Assembly: GCF_009792355.1 (NCBI RefSeq)
Contig: NZ_CP047045.1
Span: forward strand, 3,800,764-3,864,763
DNA length: 64,000 nucleotides
Direction: 5' to 3'
Source of the DNA: Terricaulis silvestris
GTDB lineage: Bacteria > Pseudomonadota > Alphaproteobacteria > Caulobacterales > Aquidulcibacteraceae
Shown here: piece by piece, positions 49,454 to 58,055 of the stretch
Layout: every line of letters starts with the position of its first letter
How positions within the stretch are numbered: the first letter of the stretch is position 1
Notes under the pieces: generated by a model
Told to the model about the DNA's origin: nothing
What the model saw: only the letters and a program-made list of their open reading frames with translations
Databases searched by the model: none
Program-made: the position numbers and the translations under genes

Positions 49454-51118
49454 CTAGACGTTTTGCACGGACCATGCGCCAGGGCCGGCGCTGGAGCTTG
49501 CGGCGGCGTTCATGCGCGTAACAATTGGTGTGGGCGCCTGCGGCGTGCGCACGTTGTCGAAGCCGATCCATTCCGCGTTGCAAGACTCGCGCGTAAATTT
49601 CAACGCGCCGTAACCGCGGTTGGTGAGTTCGCAAAACGCGAGGTTTGGGTTGCCGGCGCGCATCACGCTTTCGCGCTCGCCGGGTTGTGCGTTGGAGAGC
49701 GAGCGTTCGAAGCCTGGCGAGGTCACGCTGCCGCCAGCGAATTCGAGTGCGGCCAGACGCGCGCCGCCCGCGGCGGGCAGATTGTTGACCCAGCAATTGT
49801 GGCTGTCGCCGCCGAGCACGACGACGTTGTTGGCGTTGTCGACGCAGGCTTGCAGGAATCGCGCGCGAGCGGCGGGATAGCCGCCCCAGGAATCCAGATT
49901 CCACGGCAAGCCCAGCGCGCTAACGCGCTCGCCAGATTCGAACCACGCGCGCGAACCGGCGGGCATGTCTGAGGGCAGAAGGCGCGTTAGCCCAGACGTT
50001 GCGAGCTGTTCGCCCATCACCACTTGCTGCGTCACCACTTGCCATGTCTGGCCGCGTTGCTTCGATGCGGCGAAGGTCTCGCTCAGCCATTGCTCCTGCG
50101 CGCTGCCGAGCAGCGTGCGACTGGGATCATCCAGCACCGTGCGGCGGAATTCGGCGGCGAGCGCGTTTGCATCGGCGCCGCCCTCGGCCAAGCGCGGCAG
50201 CAACGTGTTGCGATAGTCGAGCTGACGATCGCGGCCGATGTAGCGGGTGTCGAGCAGCAGGATGCGGGCGAGATCACCCCAATCGACGCTGCGATAGATT
50301 CGCGCGCTCCGCGCTTCAGGGCGGCGGATCGGCATCCAGTCGAAATAGGCTTTCGACGCAGCGACGACGCGGTCGGCCCACGTTCCTTCGAACTCAGGCT
50401 GGTGATTCTGCGCGCCCTCGCGCCATGTGTCGTTGGTGATCTCGTGATCATCCCAGACGACTGACATCGGCTTCAGGCGTCGCAGCTCCTGCAGGTCCGC
50501 GTCTTCGTGGTACGCGCCGTAGCGCTGATAATAGTCCGAGAGCCGCACGATCTCGGTCAACGGATCGATCAGCCGGCCCGGCACGGTGTCCTGGTCGCTT
50601 GGATAATTGCCGCGCGCGTACTCGTAGATGTAATCGCCGGTATGAAGCACGAGGTCGATGTCGTCGCGTGCGGCGGCATGGCCGTAGGCATGGAAGTAGC
50701 CGAAGGGAAGATTGGCGCAGGAGAACACGGCGACCGAAAGGCTGTCACCACCCGACGCCGGCGCGGTGCGCGTGAGGCCGGTGAGCGATGGGCCGGACCC
50801 GGACAAAAAGCGGTAGAAGTAACGCCGGCCTGGTGCGAGCCCACGTGCATCGGCCTTCACACAGAAATCGTTGATGATCGGAGCGCGCGCTTCGCCGCGC
50901 TGAGTCACGCGTGTGAAACTCTCGTCTTCGGCGATCTCCCAGCCGATCGCGCCTTCGCCGCCGACGAAGCGTGTCCACAGCACCACGCCGTCCGGCAGCG
51001 GATCGCCGGAGGCGACGCCATGGGTGAAGACGCCGCTCGCAAGGTTCTGCGCCCAGGCGGGGCGAATGGCTGCCGTGACCGAAGCGGCGGCGAGCAGGGT
51101 GCGGCGGGAGATCAACAT
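49454..51118 (-). CDS. phoD: PhoD-like alkaline phosphatase/phosphodiesterase
   Basis: 554 residues from the ATG at 51118. The N terminus LISRRTLLAAASVTAAIRPAWA has a twin-Arg (SRRTLL) signal for Tat export. The PhoD fold shows FTHGVASGDPLPDGVVLWTRF, the metal site block DLVLHTGDYIYEY, VVWDDHEITNDTW and the C-terminal VVVLGGDSHNCWVNNL. It hydrolyses phosphomono- and diesters in the periplasm using Fe/Ca; likely for phosphate scavenging, though no Pho box was found. Confidence 0.9.
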   Translation of the reverse strand: MLISRRTLLAAASVTAAIRPAWAQNLASGVFTHGVASGDPLPDGVVLWTRFVGGEGAIGWEIAEDESFTRVTQRGEARAPIINDFCVKADARGLAPGRRYFYRFLSGSGPSLTGLTRTAPASGGDSLSVAVFSCANLPFGYFHAYGHAAARDDIDLVLHTGDYIYEYARGNYPSDQDTVPGRLIDPLTEIVRLSDYYQRYGAYHEDADLQELRRLKPMSVVWDDHEITNDTWREGAQNHQPEFEGTWADRVVAASKAYFDWMPIRRPEARSARIYRSVDWGDLARILLLDTRYIGRDRQLDYRNTLLPRLAEGGADANALAAEFRRTVLDDPSRTLLGSAQEQWLSETFAASKQRGQTWQVVTQQVVMGEQLATSGLTRLLPSDMPAGSRAWFESGERVSALGLPWNLDSWGGYPAARARFLQACVDNANNVVVLGGDSHNCWVNNLPAAGGARLAALEFAGGSVTSPGFERSLSNAQPGERESVMRAGNPNLAFCELTNRGYGALKFTRESCNAEWIGFDNVRTPQAPTPIVTRMNAAASSSAGPGAWSVQNV

Positions 51119-51158
51119 GGCGCCGCCGTTAGCCTGTCTGTGCAACACGGATGTGACG

Positions 51159-52157
51159 CTACTGTAGCGCGAGTTCGGGTGAATAGACCTGATACAAGAA
51201 CTCATGCACCGCCATGGCGGACTCCGCCGGTCGCTCCTCCTGCGGAATGTGCCCGACATTCTCAAATGTGATGAGTTGTGAGCCGGCGATAGCGTCGTGG
51301 AATTGCTGAGCGTGCTCAGGCGGCACGAGCCGGTCCTGATCGCCGGTAAGGATCAACACGGGCATGCGCAGCGGCGCCAGGCGCTCGGGCGTTGCGAAAT
51401 TGCGCTCGCGGAAGCCTAGCGTCATTTGCAGCAGAATGTCGCGATGGCCCGGGGCGCGCGCGAGTTCGGAATACCGACCAACCATGGCATCGGTGACCAG
51501 TGATCTATCGACAAAGGACGCTTCCAGCCCGTCGCGGATGAGGCGCGTGTTGTCGAGCCGCGACATCGCCGGCCCGAGCACCGGATTTCGAAGTAGCTTG
51601 AACACGGCTGGCTCTTCTGAGAGATCCGCCCGGACTTCCGGCCAACCGGACGCATCCACGAGAATGAGCGCGTTCACTTGATCGGGATGCGCGAGGGCAT
51701 ATTCCCAGGCGACGTTGCCGCCCATCGAGCTGCCGGCGAGCGCGAAGCTTGTTAGATTTTGTGACTGCACGAACGCCGCGACGACATCGCGGAAGACTTC
51801 GATGGAGGCCTGGTAACCGGCGGGGGCGCGCGTGAGGCCATGACCCGGCAGATCGATCGAGATGACCCGATAGTCGTTGATCCGGTCCTCGCCCGTGGCA
51901 AGTGCGTTCACCCACGGCTCCCACGTTTGCAGCGATGCGGAGAACCCGTGGATCAGAAGCAGCACCGGCGCATCCGGCGAACCCTCGTCGCGATAATGCA
52001 TGCGGATGCCGCCGGGCAGATCGGCGTAGCGTGATGCTGGGCTCTCATAACGGGTGGCGAGCGTCTCGTAGGGGATGTCATCGCGCTTCAGCACGAAGTA
52101 GCCGCCGACGACGATCACCGCGATCAGACCGGCTAAACCAAGGAGCCACTTCAACAT
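51159..52157 (-). CDS. Membrane-anchored alpha/beta hydrolase
   Basis: 332 residues from the ATG at 52157 (a GTG at 52163 is too close to the GGAGAG site). An N-terminal anchor (WLLGLAGLIAVIVVGGYFVL) is followed by the hydrolase domain: oxyanion HGFSASLQTW, nucleophile elbow AGSSMGGNVA, the Asp in LTGDQDRLVPP and the His in ENVGHIPQEE. The triad is intact. Substrate unknown; likely an esterase or lipase at the inner membrane. Confidence 0.88.
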   Translation of the reverse strand: MLKWLLGLAGLIAVIVVGGYFVLKRDDIPYETLATRYESPASRYADLPGGIRMHYRDEGSPDAPVLLLIHGFSASLQTWEPWVNALATGEDRINDYRVISIDLPGHGLTRAPAGYQASIEVFRDVVAAFVQSQNLTSFALAGSSMGGNVAWEYALAHPDQVNALILVDASGWPEVRADLSEEPAVFKLLRNPVLGPAMSRLDNTRLIRDGLEASFVDRSLVTDAMVGRYSELARAPGHRDILLQMTLGFRERNFATPERLAPLRMPVLILTGDQDRLVPPEHAQQFHDAIAGSQLITFENVGHIPQEERPAESAMAVHEFLYQVYSPELALQ

Positions 52158-52202
52158 GTCCACTCTCCGCTGCCGCTTAGAGAAGCGGAAGAGGGGTGAA
52201 GG

Positions 52203-52802
52203 TCAAGCGCGCCAGCCGACGCGGCGCGCCCAGGCTTCGAATTCGGCGCGACGTTGCGCGACATCGACAGGGGCGCGTTCGCCTTCCGCAGCGGCGCTCG
52301 CGCGCGTTTCGGCGATGGAGTCCGCAATCGGCGGCAGGCCGACGCTTGCGCGGCGGTCATCTAACGTGGCGGGGTCGCGCGTTGGGCCGGGGGAGAGCTG
52401 GCCGTTGGCGTCCCAGTCGAATTGCGTGGCGAAGGTTTGCTCGCCGCCTTCGAAAATGGCGATGCGGTCAGCGAGATACGCGGCGTCGAGCGCGTTGGCT
52501 TGGCCTTCTGGGATGGCGTCGAGCATTAGCGCGAGGGCGCGGCGTTGCAGGGCGGGACGCGCGATCGCGTGCTGGATGATGAGAAATGCTGCGCCGGCGC
52601 CCTCATCACTGAGCGCGTGGCGGCCGGGCCAGCCGATGGCGCCGATCACGCGCTCAAGCAGATCGGCGTTGGCGTTGTGCACGGCTTCCATTTCTGGGTG
52701 GTAGCCATTGAACAACTCGCCGCTCCGCGCGAGACGCGTGCGCGTTTCGATGTCCTTGCGCGCGGCTTCAATCAGCAGCGCGCGCCAGTCCGGCTCACTC
52801 AT
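52203..52802 (-). CDS. DUF6624-like protein
   Basis: 199 residues from the ATG at 52802. The pattern DWRALLIEAARKDIETRTRLARSGELFNGYHPEMEAVHNANADLLERVIGAIGWPGRHALSDEGAGAAFLIIQHA matches helical DUF6624 proteins (assignment from memory). No signal peptide. It overlaps the moeB stop by eight bases, so the two are translated together. Function unknown. Confidence 0.65.
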   Translation of the reverse strand: MSEPDWRALLIEAARKDIETRTRLARSGELFNGYHPEMEAVHNANADLLERVIGAIGWPGRHALSDEGAGAAFLIIQHAIARPALQRRALALMLDAIPEGQANALDAAYLADRIAIFEGGEQTFATQFDWDANGQLSPGPTRDPATLDDRRASVGLPPIADSIAETRASAAAEGERAPVDVAQRRAEFEAWARRVGWRA

Positions 52803-53538
52803 GGCTGCACACCGGGCAGGCGGGATCGCGCCGCAGTGCGATCGTGCGCGATGTCGCTGCCAGGCCATCGTAGAGCAGAAGGCGTCCAGCGAGACCTTCT
52901 CCCGCGCCTGCGATTTCCTTGATTGCTTCCAACGCCATGATCGAACCGATCACGCCGGTCAGCGCGCCGACGATGCCGACTTGCGCGCACGTTTCGGCGT
53001 CGGGCGGCGTGTCGGGAACGAGGCAACGATAACAGGGGCCTCCGCGTTTGAACGTAGAGACTTGTCCGCTCCACCGGCCCACGGCGCCAGAGATCAGCGT
53101 CACGCCCAACGCACGGCACGCGGCGTTGACGGCGAAGCGCGTTACGAAATCGTCGGTTCCATCGAGTACGAGGTCCGCGCCAGCGAGCATTTCGGCGGCG
53201 TTCGCATCGGTGATGCGCGTCCGGCGCGGATCGAGATCGACGTTTTGATTAAGCGCTGCGATTGCCTCAGATGCACTTGCGACCTTCGGTATGCCGATAT
53301 CGTCGCTCGTGAAGGCGATCTGACGCTGCAAGTTCGAGAGCGAAACGTCGTCGTCATCGATTAAGCGCAGCCGCCCGATACCCGCCGCAGCGAGATAAAG
53401 CGCTACCGCCGATCCAAGTCCGCCGACCCCGACGATGGCGACGGTAGCCGCCTTCAGCCGCTGTTGTCCCGGCCCGCCGAACTCCTTGAGCAGGATATGG
53501 CGCGCGTAGCGCTGGCGTTCGTCGTCGGTGAAACTCAC
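52795..53538 (-). CDS. moeB: HesA/MoeB/ThiF family adenylyltransferase
   Basis: 247 residues. An E1-like Rossmann domain has VAIVGVGGLGSAVALYLAAAGIGRLRLIDDD at about 32-62, the Arg-finger QRQIAFTSDDIG region, and a C-terminal zinc-binding Cys pattern (CYRCL near 165 and CPVC at the end). MoeB adenylates MoaD in molybdopterin synthesis and ThiF adenylates ThiS; the gene's place near dut and dnaA is common in alphaproteobacteria. Which carrier protein it serves is not shown here. Confidence 0.88.
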   Translation of the reverse strand: MSFTDDERQRYARHILLKEFGGPGQQRLKAATVAIVGVGGLGSAVALYLAAAGIGRLRLIDDDDVSLSNLQRQIAFTSDDIGIPKVASASEAIAALNQNVDLDPRRTRITDANAAEMLAGADLVLDGTDDFVTRFAVNAACRALGVTLISGAVGRWSGQVSTFKRGGPCYRCLVPDTPPDAETCAQVGIVGALTGVIGSIMALEAIKEIAGAGEGLAGRLLLYDGLAATSRTIALRRDPACPVCSHE

Positions 53539-53578
53539 GCGCGCAACGTAGGCGTTTATCTGCGTTCAACCAAGCGGG

Positions 53579-54163
53579 TCACGGCGCGGGGGCAGGCGTG
53601 GGCTGCGCGCAGCTCTGGAAGCGGAAGGCGCCGGGCGGCAAGTCGATGCGCGCGGCGTAGAGCGAAGCGAAAGCGTCAGGCATGTAGACGTAGGCGGGCG
53701 CGATAGAATCGTAGCGCGGCATGTCGTTGATGGCGTGCATGGTCGAGTCGAACAGGCTCACCCGCACACGCGCGCCACCAGCTGCTGGGCGGAAGTAGCT
53801 TGCCAGCGTCTGATACTTCGGCCCTTGCGGCAGGAACGCGTTATCCGGCGCGAACGTGTAGTTGGTCTGCGTTGAGGTCACTTGAATGACGATGTTCACG
53901 TTGCCGGGCGTGCGGAAGCGCTCGTCATAGACGTCCAAGCCATCGCCCTGGTTGATCGCCTCGAAGCGGAGCCGCAGCCGCGCGTCTTCGTTGTACTCAT
54001 AGACCGCGTTCGCCACGGTGCAATCTTCGGCCACCGGCAACACCGGCGGCGGCGCTTCGGCGAACATGCCGGTCGAAGGCGTTGTTGTGGCCGACTGGCG
54101 GTACAAAAAGTATCCGGCGATCCCGATAACAACCGCAATGGCCACAAAAATCAGCGCTCTCAT
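53579..54163 (-). CDS. Hypothetical protein with N-terminal anchor
   Basis: 194 residues. One hydrophobic segment (ALIFVAIAVVIGIAGYFLYRQ) at the start and a Pro/Thr-rich linker precede a beta-rich, Ala/Arg/Tyr-containing domain (YEYNEDARLRLRFEAINQGDGLDVYDERF) with a Cys pair (EDCTVANAVY, FQSCAQPTP) and a Pro/Ala tail. Not recognised. Lies upstream of moeB on the same strand but 40 bases away. Confidence 0.55.
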   Translation of the reverse strand: MRALIFVAIAVVIGIAGYFLYRQSATTTPSTGMFAEAPPPVLPVAEDCTVANAVYEYNEDARLRLRFEAINQGDGLDVYDERFRTPGNVNIVIQVTSTQTNYTFAPDNAFLPQGPKYQTLASYFRPAAGGARVRVSLFDSTMHAINDMPRYDSIAPAYVYMPDAFASLYAARIDLPPGAFRFQSCAQPTPAPAP

Positions 54164-54246
54164 GTGTTGCGTCTCCCTGAGCGCGAGATTACGCGCCGCG
54201 CCGCCGGGCGTCGAGGCGATTCCGGAGCGGAACGTCCGCGCTGACG

Positions 54247-54828
54247 ATGCGTTGGCTTTGCATGCGTTATATCGACGAGAGCCTGGCGCCAGGCGAAACC
54301 ATCATCGCACGCGGCAAATGGCCGACTTTGTTCTGGGTCGGCGCATGGGCAGAGCTTCTCCTGCTAGGCATCATTATCGTCGGCGTTTTCATATTTGTCG
54401 GCATGGCGATCAAAATGCTGACCACGGATTTCGCCGTCACCAACCGGCGCGTCATCCTGAAAGAGGGCTGGCTGAACCGCAAAACACACGAACTCGCCGT
54501 GGAAAGCGTCGAAGGCGTGTCGCTGGATCAATCGATCTGGGCGCGTATCTTCGGCTATGGCCGCGTGGTCGTGACCGGCACCGGCGAAGCGAGAATCCTG
54601 TTCCCGCCAATGGCGCGTCCCGTGGATTTCCGCCGCGCCATCGAGGCGGCGCGCGTCGATTGCGGCGGTGAGGTGCATCTCGCGCACGATGATCGCGCGG
54701 CGCTGGAACGAGCCGCAGTCGCAAACGAAGACGCGGCCAACGTCAACGAGCCAGTTGCCGAAGAGGAAGAAGCAGAAAAGCCCCGCCGTCGCCCGCCTAG
54801 CTTTATTGGCCTGCGCTCGCGCCGCTAA
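54247..54828 (+). CDS. PH-domain (bPH2-type) membrane protein
   Basis: 193 residues (or 188 from the Met at 54262). An N-terminal [19 protein letters not shown] segment is followed by two hydrophobic segments as one hairpin ([30 protein letters not shown]) and a bacterial PH domain ([58 protein letters not shown]). The C terminus is acidic then basic. The family often appears in membrane proteins of unknown signalling role. It converges on dut with a four-base overlap. Confidence 0.85.
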   Translation: MRWLCMRYIDESLAPGETIIARGKWPTLFWVGAWAELLLLGIIIVGVFIFVGMAIKMLTTDFAVTNRRVILKEGWLNRKTHELAVESVEGVSLDQSIWARIFGYGRVVVTGTGEARILFPPMARPVDFRRAIEAARVDCGGEVHLAHDDRAALERAAVANEDAANVNEPVAEEEEAEKPRRRPPSFIGLRSRR

Positions 54829-55286
54829 CCGCGGCCTGTGGAGCCGAAGCCGCCCGCGCCGCGCGCGGTTTCGCTCAGCGTTTCGACGACGTCCCATTCG
54901 CCTTGCGTCACGGGCGCGAGCACCATCTGCGCAATGCGCTCGCCCCGTTTGATGACGAACGGCTCCTGGCCGAGATTGATCAGGATCACTTTCACTTCGC
55001 CGCGATAATCAGCGTCGATCGTGCCGGGCGTGTTGAGGCAGGTGACGCCGTGCTTCAGTGCGAGCCCCGAGCGCGGACGGATTTGCGCCTCGTATCCAGC
55101 AGGCAACGCAATGGTCAGTCCGGTTGGTGCGAGCACGCGTTGACCGGGCGCGACCGTCATCGGTTCGTCTTTGGCCACGGCCGCACGCAAGTCCATGCCG
55201 GCGGAGAGCGCCGTCTCGTAGGCGGGCAGGGCCAACCCTTCGAAATGCGGCAGGGTGGCGACTTCGATTCTGACAGTCTTGCTCAT
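54825..55286 (-). CDS. dut: dUTP diphosphatase
   Basis: 153 residues with the five dUTPase motifs: AGMDLRAA (I), [22 protein letters not shown] (II-III region), [22 protein letters not shown] (IV) and the glycine-rich [12 protein letters not shown] (V). It makes dUMP and prevents uracil in DNA. The gene is on the minus strand beside coaBC in many alphaproteobacteria; here three small genes lie between. Confidence 0.96.
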   Translation of the reverse strand: MSKTVRIEVATLPHFEGLALPAYETALSAGMDLRAAVAKDEPMTVAPGQRVLAPTGLTIALPAGYEAQIRPRSGLALKHGVTCLNTPGTIDADYRGEVKVILINLGQEPFVIKRGERIAQMVLAPVTQGEWDVVETLSETARGAGGFGSTGRG

Positions 55287-55318
55287 GGTGATGAACCTAG
55301 CCGGATTCGCCTTGCCTT

Positions 55319-55340
55319 CATATAAGTGGTGGCTTATATG
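55319..55340. promoter_or_regulatory. ArsR-type operator
   Basis: CATATAAG (55319-55326) and CTTATATG (55333-55340) are perfect eight-base inverted repeats with a six-base spacer, 21 bases upstream of the SRPBCC gene start and 32 past dut's start. This fits an operator for the ArsR-family regulator encoded second in the operon. Confidence 0.6.
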
Positions 55341-55360
55341 ACTCCGCGAGGAGAACGGAT

Positions 55361-55990
55361 ATGAGTATCGACGTCCCGAGCCTGATCGGCGCCGTTACGC
55401 GTGAAGTCCGCAACGTGGAACGTGAAGGGCGTACGGCTCGCGTTGTATTGGCGACGCGGACGTATGACACCAGCGTCGAGGACCTGTGGGACGCCATCAG
55501 CAACGCCGAACGGCTGCCGCGCTGGTTCGCGCCTGTCACGGGCGACTTCAAGCTCGGCGGCAAATACCAAGTGCAAGGCAACGCCAGCGGCACGATCACG
55601 CGCTGCGAGCCGCCGAAGCATTTGGCGCTGACTTGGGAGTTTGGCGGCGGCGTGAGTTGGGTCGAGGTCGATCTCGCCAAGGACGGCGACGGCGCGCGCC
55701 TGGAACTGCGCCACATCGCGTATCCCGAAGCACATTGGGATCAGTTCGGCGCGGGCGCAGTCGGGATTGGCTGGGAGCTCGGATTGTTGGGGCTCTACTT
55801 GCACCTCAGCAACCCGAGCCAAGCAAAGCCGCCGGAAAGCGATCCGGCCTGGGGCGCGACGGATGAAGCCAAGAGCTTCATGCGTGCGTCGGGCGATCGC
55901 TGGGGTGAGGCCGAGGCGGCGGTCGAAGATCGCGAAGTCGCGCTGAAGCGCGCGGAGACGACGAAGAAATTCTACTGCGGCGAAAGTTGA
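55361..55990 (+). CDS. SRPBCC (AHSA1-like) domain protein
   Basis: 209 residues with the AHSA1 fold: [46 protein letters not shown], then [38 protein letters not shown]. The C-terminal 60 residues are a charged helix. Such proteins usually sit beside an ArsR regulator; the pair may bind a hydrophobic ligand. A GGAG site precedes the ATG. The stop codon overlaps the next ATG. Confidence 0.85.
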   Translation: MSIDVPSLIGAVTREVRNVEREGRTARVVLATRTYDTSVEDLWDAISNAERLPRWFAPVTGDFKLGGKYQVQGNASGTITRCEPPKHLALTWEFGGGVSWVEVDLAKDGDGARLELRHIAYPEAHWDQFGAGAVGIGWELGLLGLYLHLSNPSQAKPPESDPAWGATDEAKSFMRASGDRWGEAEAAVEDREVALKRAETTKKFYCGES

Positions 55991-56319
55991 TGCACGCGTT
56001 CGACGTTCTCGGTGATCCAGTGCGGCGGCGGATTCTGGAGTTGCTGGCGGAGGGCGAGCATGCGTCTGGCGAAATCTTGGACGTTATTCAGGCGGAGTTC
56101 GGCATCAGCCAACCGGCGGTGTCTCAGCATCTGAAGGTGCTGCGCGAGAGTGGTTTCGCCAACGTGCGGAGCGAGGGGCCGCGCCGCATCTACGCCCTGG
56201 ACGCAGTGCCGCTCAAACAAGTCGACGAATGGGTCGAGCACTTTCGCGGCTTCTGGGAGATCAAGCTCGACGCGCTGGCGACCGAGGTCGCGCGCGGCAA
56301 GAAGAAACGGAAAAGCTGA
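55990..56319 (+). CDS. ArsR family transcriptional regulator
   Basis: 109 residues. Winged-helix Ars[72 protein letters not shown], then VDEWVEHFRGFWEIKLDALATEVARGKKKRK. There is no Cys in the recognition helix area, so it is not a classical metal sensor. Overlaps the SRPBCC stop by one base, a typical coupled pair, and probably binds the operator upstream. Confidence 0.9.
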   Translation: MHAFDVLGDPVRRRILELLAEGEHASGEILDVIQAEFGISQPAVSQHLKVLRESGFANVRSEGPRRIYALDAVPLKQVDEWVEHFRGFWEIKLDALATEVARGKKKRKS

Positions 56320-56345
56320 ACCTGCGCGGCTAGTCCGCGTGGCGC

Positions 56346-56723
56346 TTACTTCTGGCGCGCTTTGCGCGCCGCGTATTTCAGGTCGCGGCGGGCCTTTTGC
56401 TCGAACGAGAGGATCTCCGCAGCTTCTGCGTCTTCGGCTGCCTTGCGCACGGCTTCTTCGGCGGCGAAGCGCTCGGCGTCGACTTCGGCCTGGGCCTTGG
56501 CTTCGGCGGCGAGCTTGCGCTCGAGCTTTTCGAGTTCGACGCGTTCGCGGCGGCGCTGCTCAGCCTCGACGCGCTTTTCCTCGCGGGCCTTGGCTTCAGC
56601 GGCGCGTTGCGCGGCGATCTCGGGATCAACCGGCGCCGTCGCCTTGGTCTTGAACTTGTCCAGCATCGCCTTCTTGGCGGCTTCGGCGGCTTCGCGGCGT
56701 TCGTTGTGGTTCTGGAAGCTCAT
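56346..56723 (-). CDS. DUF6481 family small charged protein
   Basis: 125 residues, almost entirely Ala, Glu, Lys and Arg, a long continuous helix or coiled coil (NHNERREAAEAAKKAMLDKFKT; RRRERVELEKLERKLAAEAKAQAEVDAER; RDLKYAARKARQK). I recognise it as DUF6481, found in alphaproteobacteria, function unknown. No membrane segment or signal peptide. It lies between arsR and coaBC. Confidence 0.7.
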   Translation of the reverse strand: MSFQNHNERREAAEAAKKAMLDKFKTKATAPVDPEIAAQRAAEAKAREEKRVEAEQRRRERVELEKLERKLAAEAKAQAEVDAERFAAEEAVRKAAEDAEAAEILSFEQKARRDLKYAARKARQK

Positions 56724-56852
56724 GCGGGTAGCGTCATCCTCTGGGCGCGCGTTCGCGCTCGGGTTTGAGTCGGTGCTCTGATATGAGGAGCGCTACATAG
56801 CGATTTGCCGCGACGGGATAAAGACCCCACCGACGCGCAAATTGCCGCTACG

Positions 56853-58055
56853 TTACTTGCGCTGGCGGGGCTTCGCGCCGAGTTCCGCGGCTATCTTTTC
56901 GGCAAGCTTGCGCGCCACCGCTTCCTTGGCCATGCGCGGCCAGGTTTCGGCGCTGTCCTTGGTGATCAGCAGGACCTCGTTCTCGGCGCCGCCCATGACG
57001 TCGCCGGAGACGTCGTTGGCGATGATCCAGTCGCAGCCTTTCTTGGCGATCTTGGCGCGGGCGTGGGCTTCGAGGTTCTCGGTCTCCGCCGCGAAGCCGA
57101 CGACGAGCTTCGGCCGTTTCTTGCCCTTGGCCAGCGTCGCCAGGATGTCCGGCGTCTCGACCAGCGAGATCGCGGGGATGCCGGCTTTGTCCTTCTTGAT
57201 CTTTTCGTCAGCCGCTTGCGCTGGCCGCCAATCGGCGACGGCGGCGACCATGACGGCGACGTCGAGCGGCAGCGCCGCCTCAGACGCCGCCAGCATCTCC
57301 TCCGCGCTTTCAACCGCGATGCGCTTCACGCCTTGCGGGACGGCGAGATTGGTCGGGCCGGAGACCAGCGTCACCTCCGCGCCGAGTTCGGCCAGCGCGG
57401 CGGCGATGGCGTAGCCTTGCTTGCCGCTAGAGCGATTGGAGATGAAGCGCACCGGATCGATCGCTTCGAGCGTGGGGCCTGCGGTCACGAGCGCTTTCTT
57501 GCCCTTGAGTGGGCCGTCGCTCAGTAGCGCTAGCGCCGCGTCGCGGATTTCCGTGGGCTCGGCCATGCGGCCGATGCCGCTTTCGCCGCTCTCGGCCATC
57601 TCGCCTTCGTTGGGGCCGATGAAGCGCCGGTTGTCAGCCTGCAGTGTTGCGAGATTGCGTTGCGTCGCGGCGTTCGCCCACATGTGCGGGTTCATCGCTG
57701 GTGCGAACAGAACTGGCTTGTCGGTCGCGAGCAGAACCGCGGAGGCGAGGTCATTCGCGAGACCCTGCGCGGCTTTCGCCATGAGATCCGCGGTCGCGGG
57801 CGCCACAATGATCAGATCGCACTCGCGCGCCAGCCGGATGTGGCCGACGTCGAATTCTTGGGCTTGGTCGAACAGATCGGTGAACACGCGGTCGCCGACG
57901 ATAGCGCCCGCCGCTAGCGGCGTGACGAAACGCTGCGCGGCTTCGGTCATGACGACGCGCACCGACACGCCGTTTTCCTTCAAGCGCCGAATGAGATCGA
58001 GGCTCTTATAAGCGGCGATGCCGCCGCCGATGATGAGGAGAACGCGTTTGTTCAT
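56853..58055 (-). CDS. coaBC: Bifunctional phosphopantothenoylcysteine decarboxylase / phosphopantothenate-cysteine ligase
   Basis: 400 residues. The N-terminal CoaC flavoprotein domain has LLIIGGGIAAYKSLDLIRRL and APAMNPHMW; the C-terminal CoaB domain has ALVTAGPTLEAIDPVRFISNRSSGKQGYA, and VGFAAETENL and AKKGCDWIIANDV. It makes 4'-phosphopantetheine in CoA synthesis. Its stop lies beyond the ubiB start on the same operon: coaBC begins four bases inside the ubiB end, so translation is coupled. Confidence 0.97.
   Translation of the reverse strand: MNKRVLLIIGGGIAAYKSLDLIRRLKENGVSVRVVMTEAAQRFVTPLAAGAIVGDRVFTDLFDQAQEFDVGHIRLARECDLIIVAPATADLMAKAAQGLANDLASAVLLATDKPVLFAPAMNPHMWANAATQRNLATLQADNRRFIGPNEGEMAESGESGIGRMAEPTEIRDAALALLSDGPLKGKKALVTAGPTLEAIDPVRFISNRSSGKQGYAIAAALAELGAEVTLVSGPTNLAVPQGVKRIAVESAEEMLAASEAALPLDVAVMVAAVADWRPAQAADEKIKKDKAGIPAISLVETPDILATLAKGKKRPKLVVGFAAETENLEAHARAKIAKKGCDWIIANDVSGDVMGGAENEVLLITKDSAETWPRMAKEAVARKLAEKIAAELGAKPRQRK

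Noticed and set aside
49362..49904. Long frame upstream of the CsbD gene
   Set aside because: It is antisense to phoD, and the CsbD start has its own GGAGG site.
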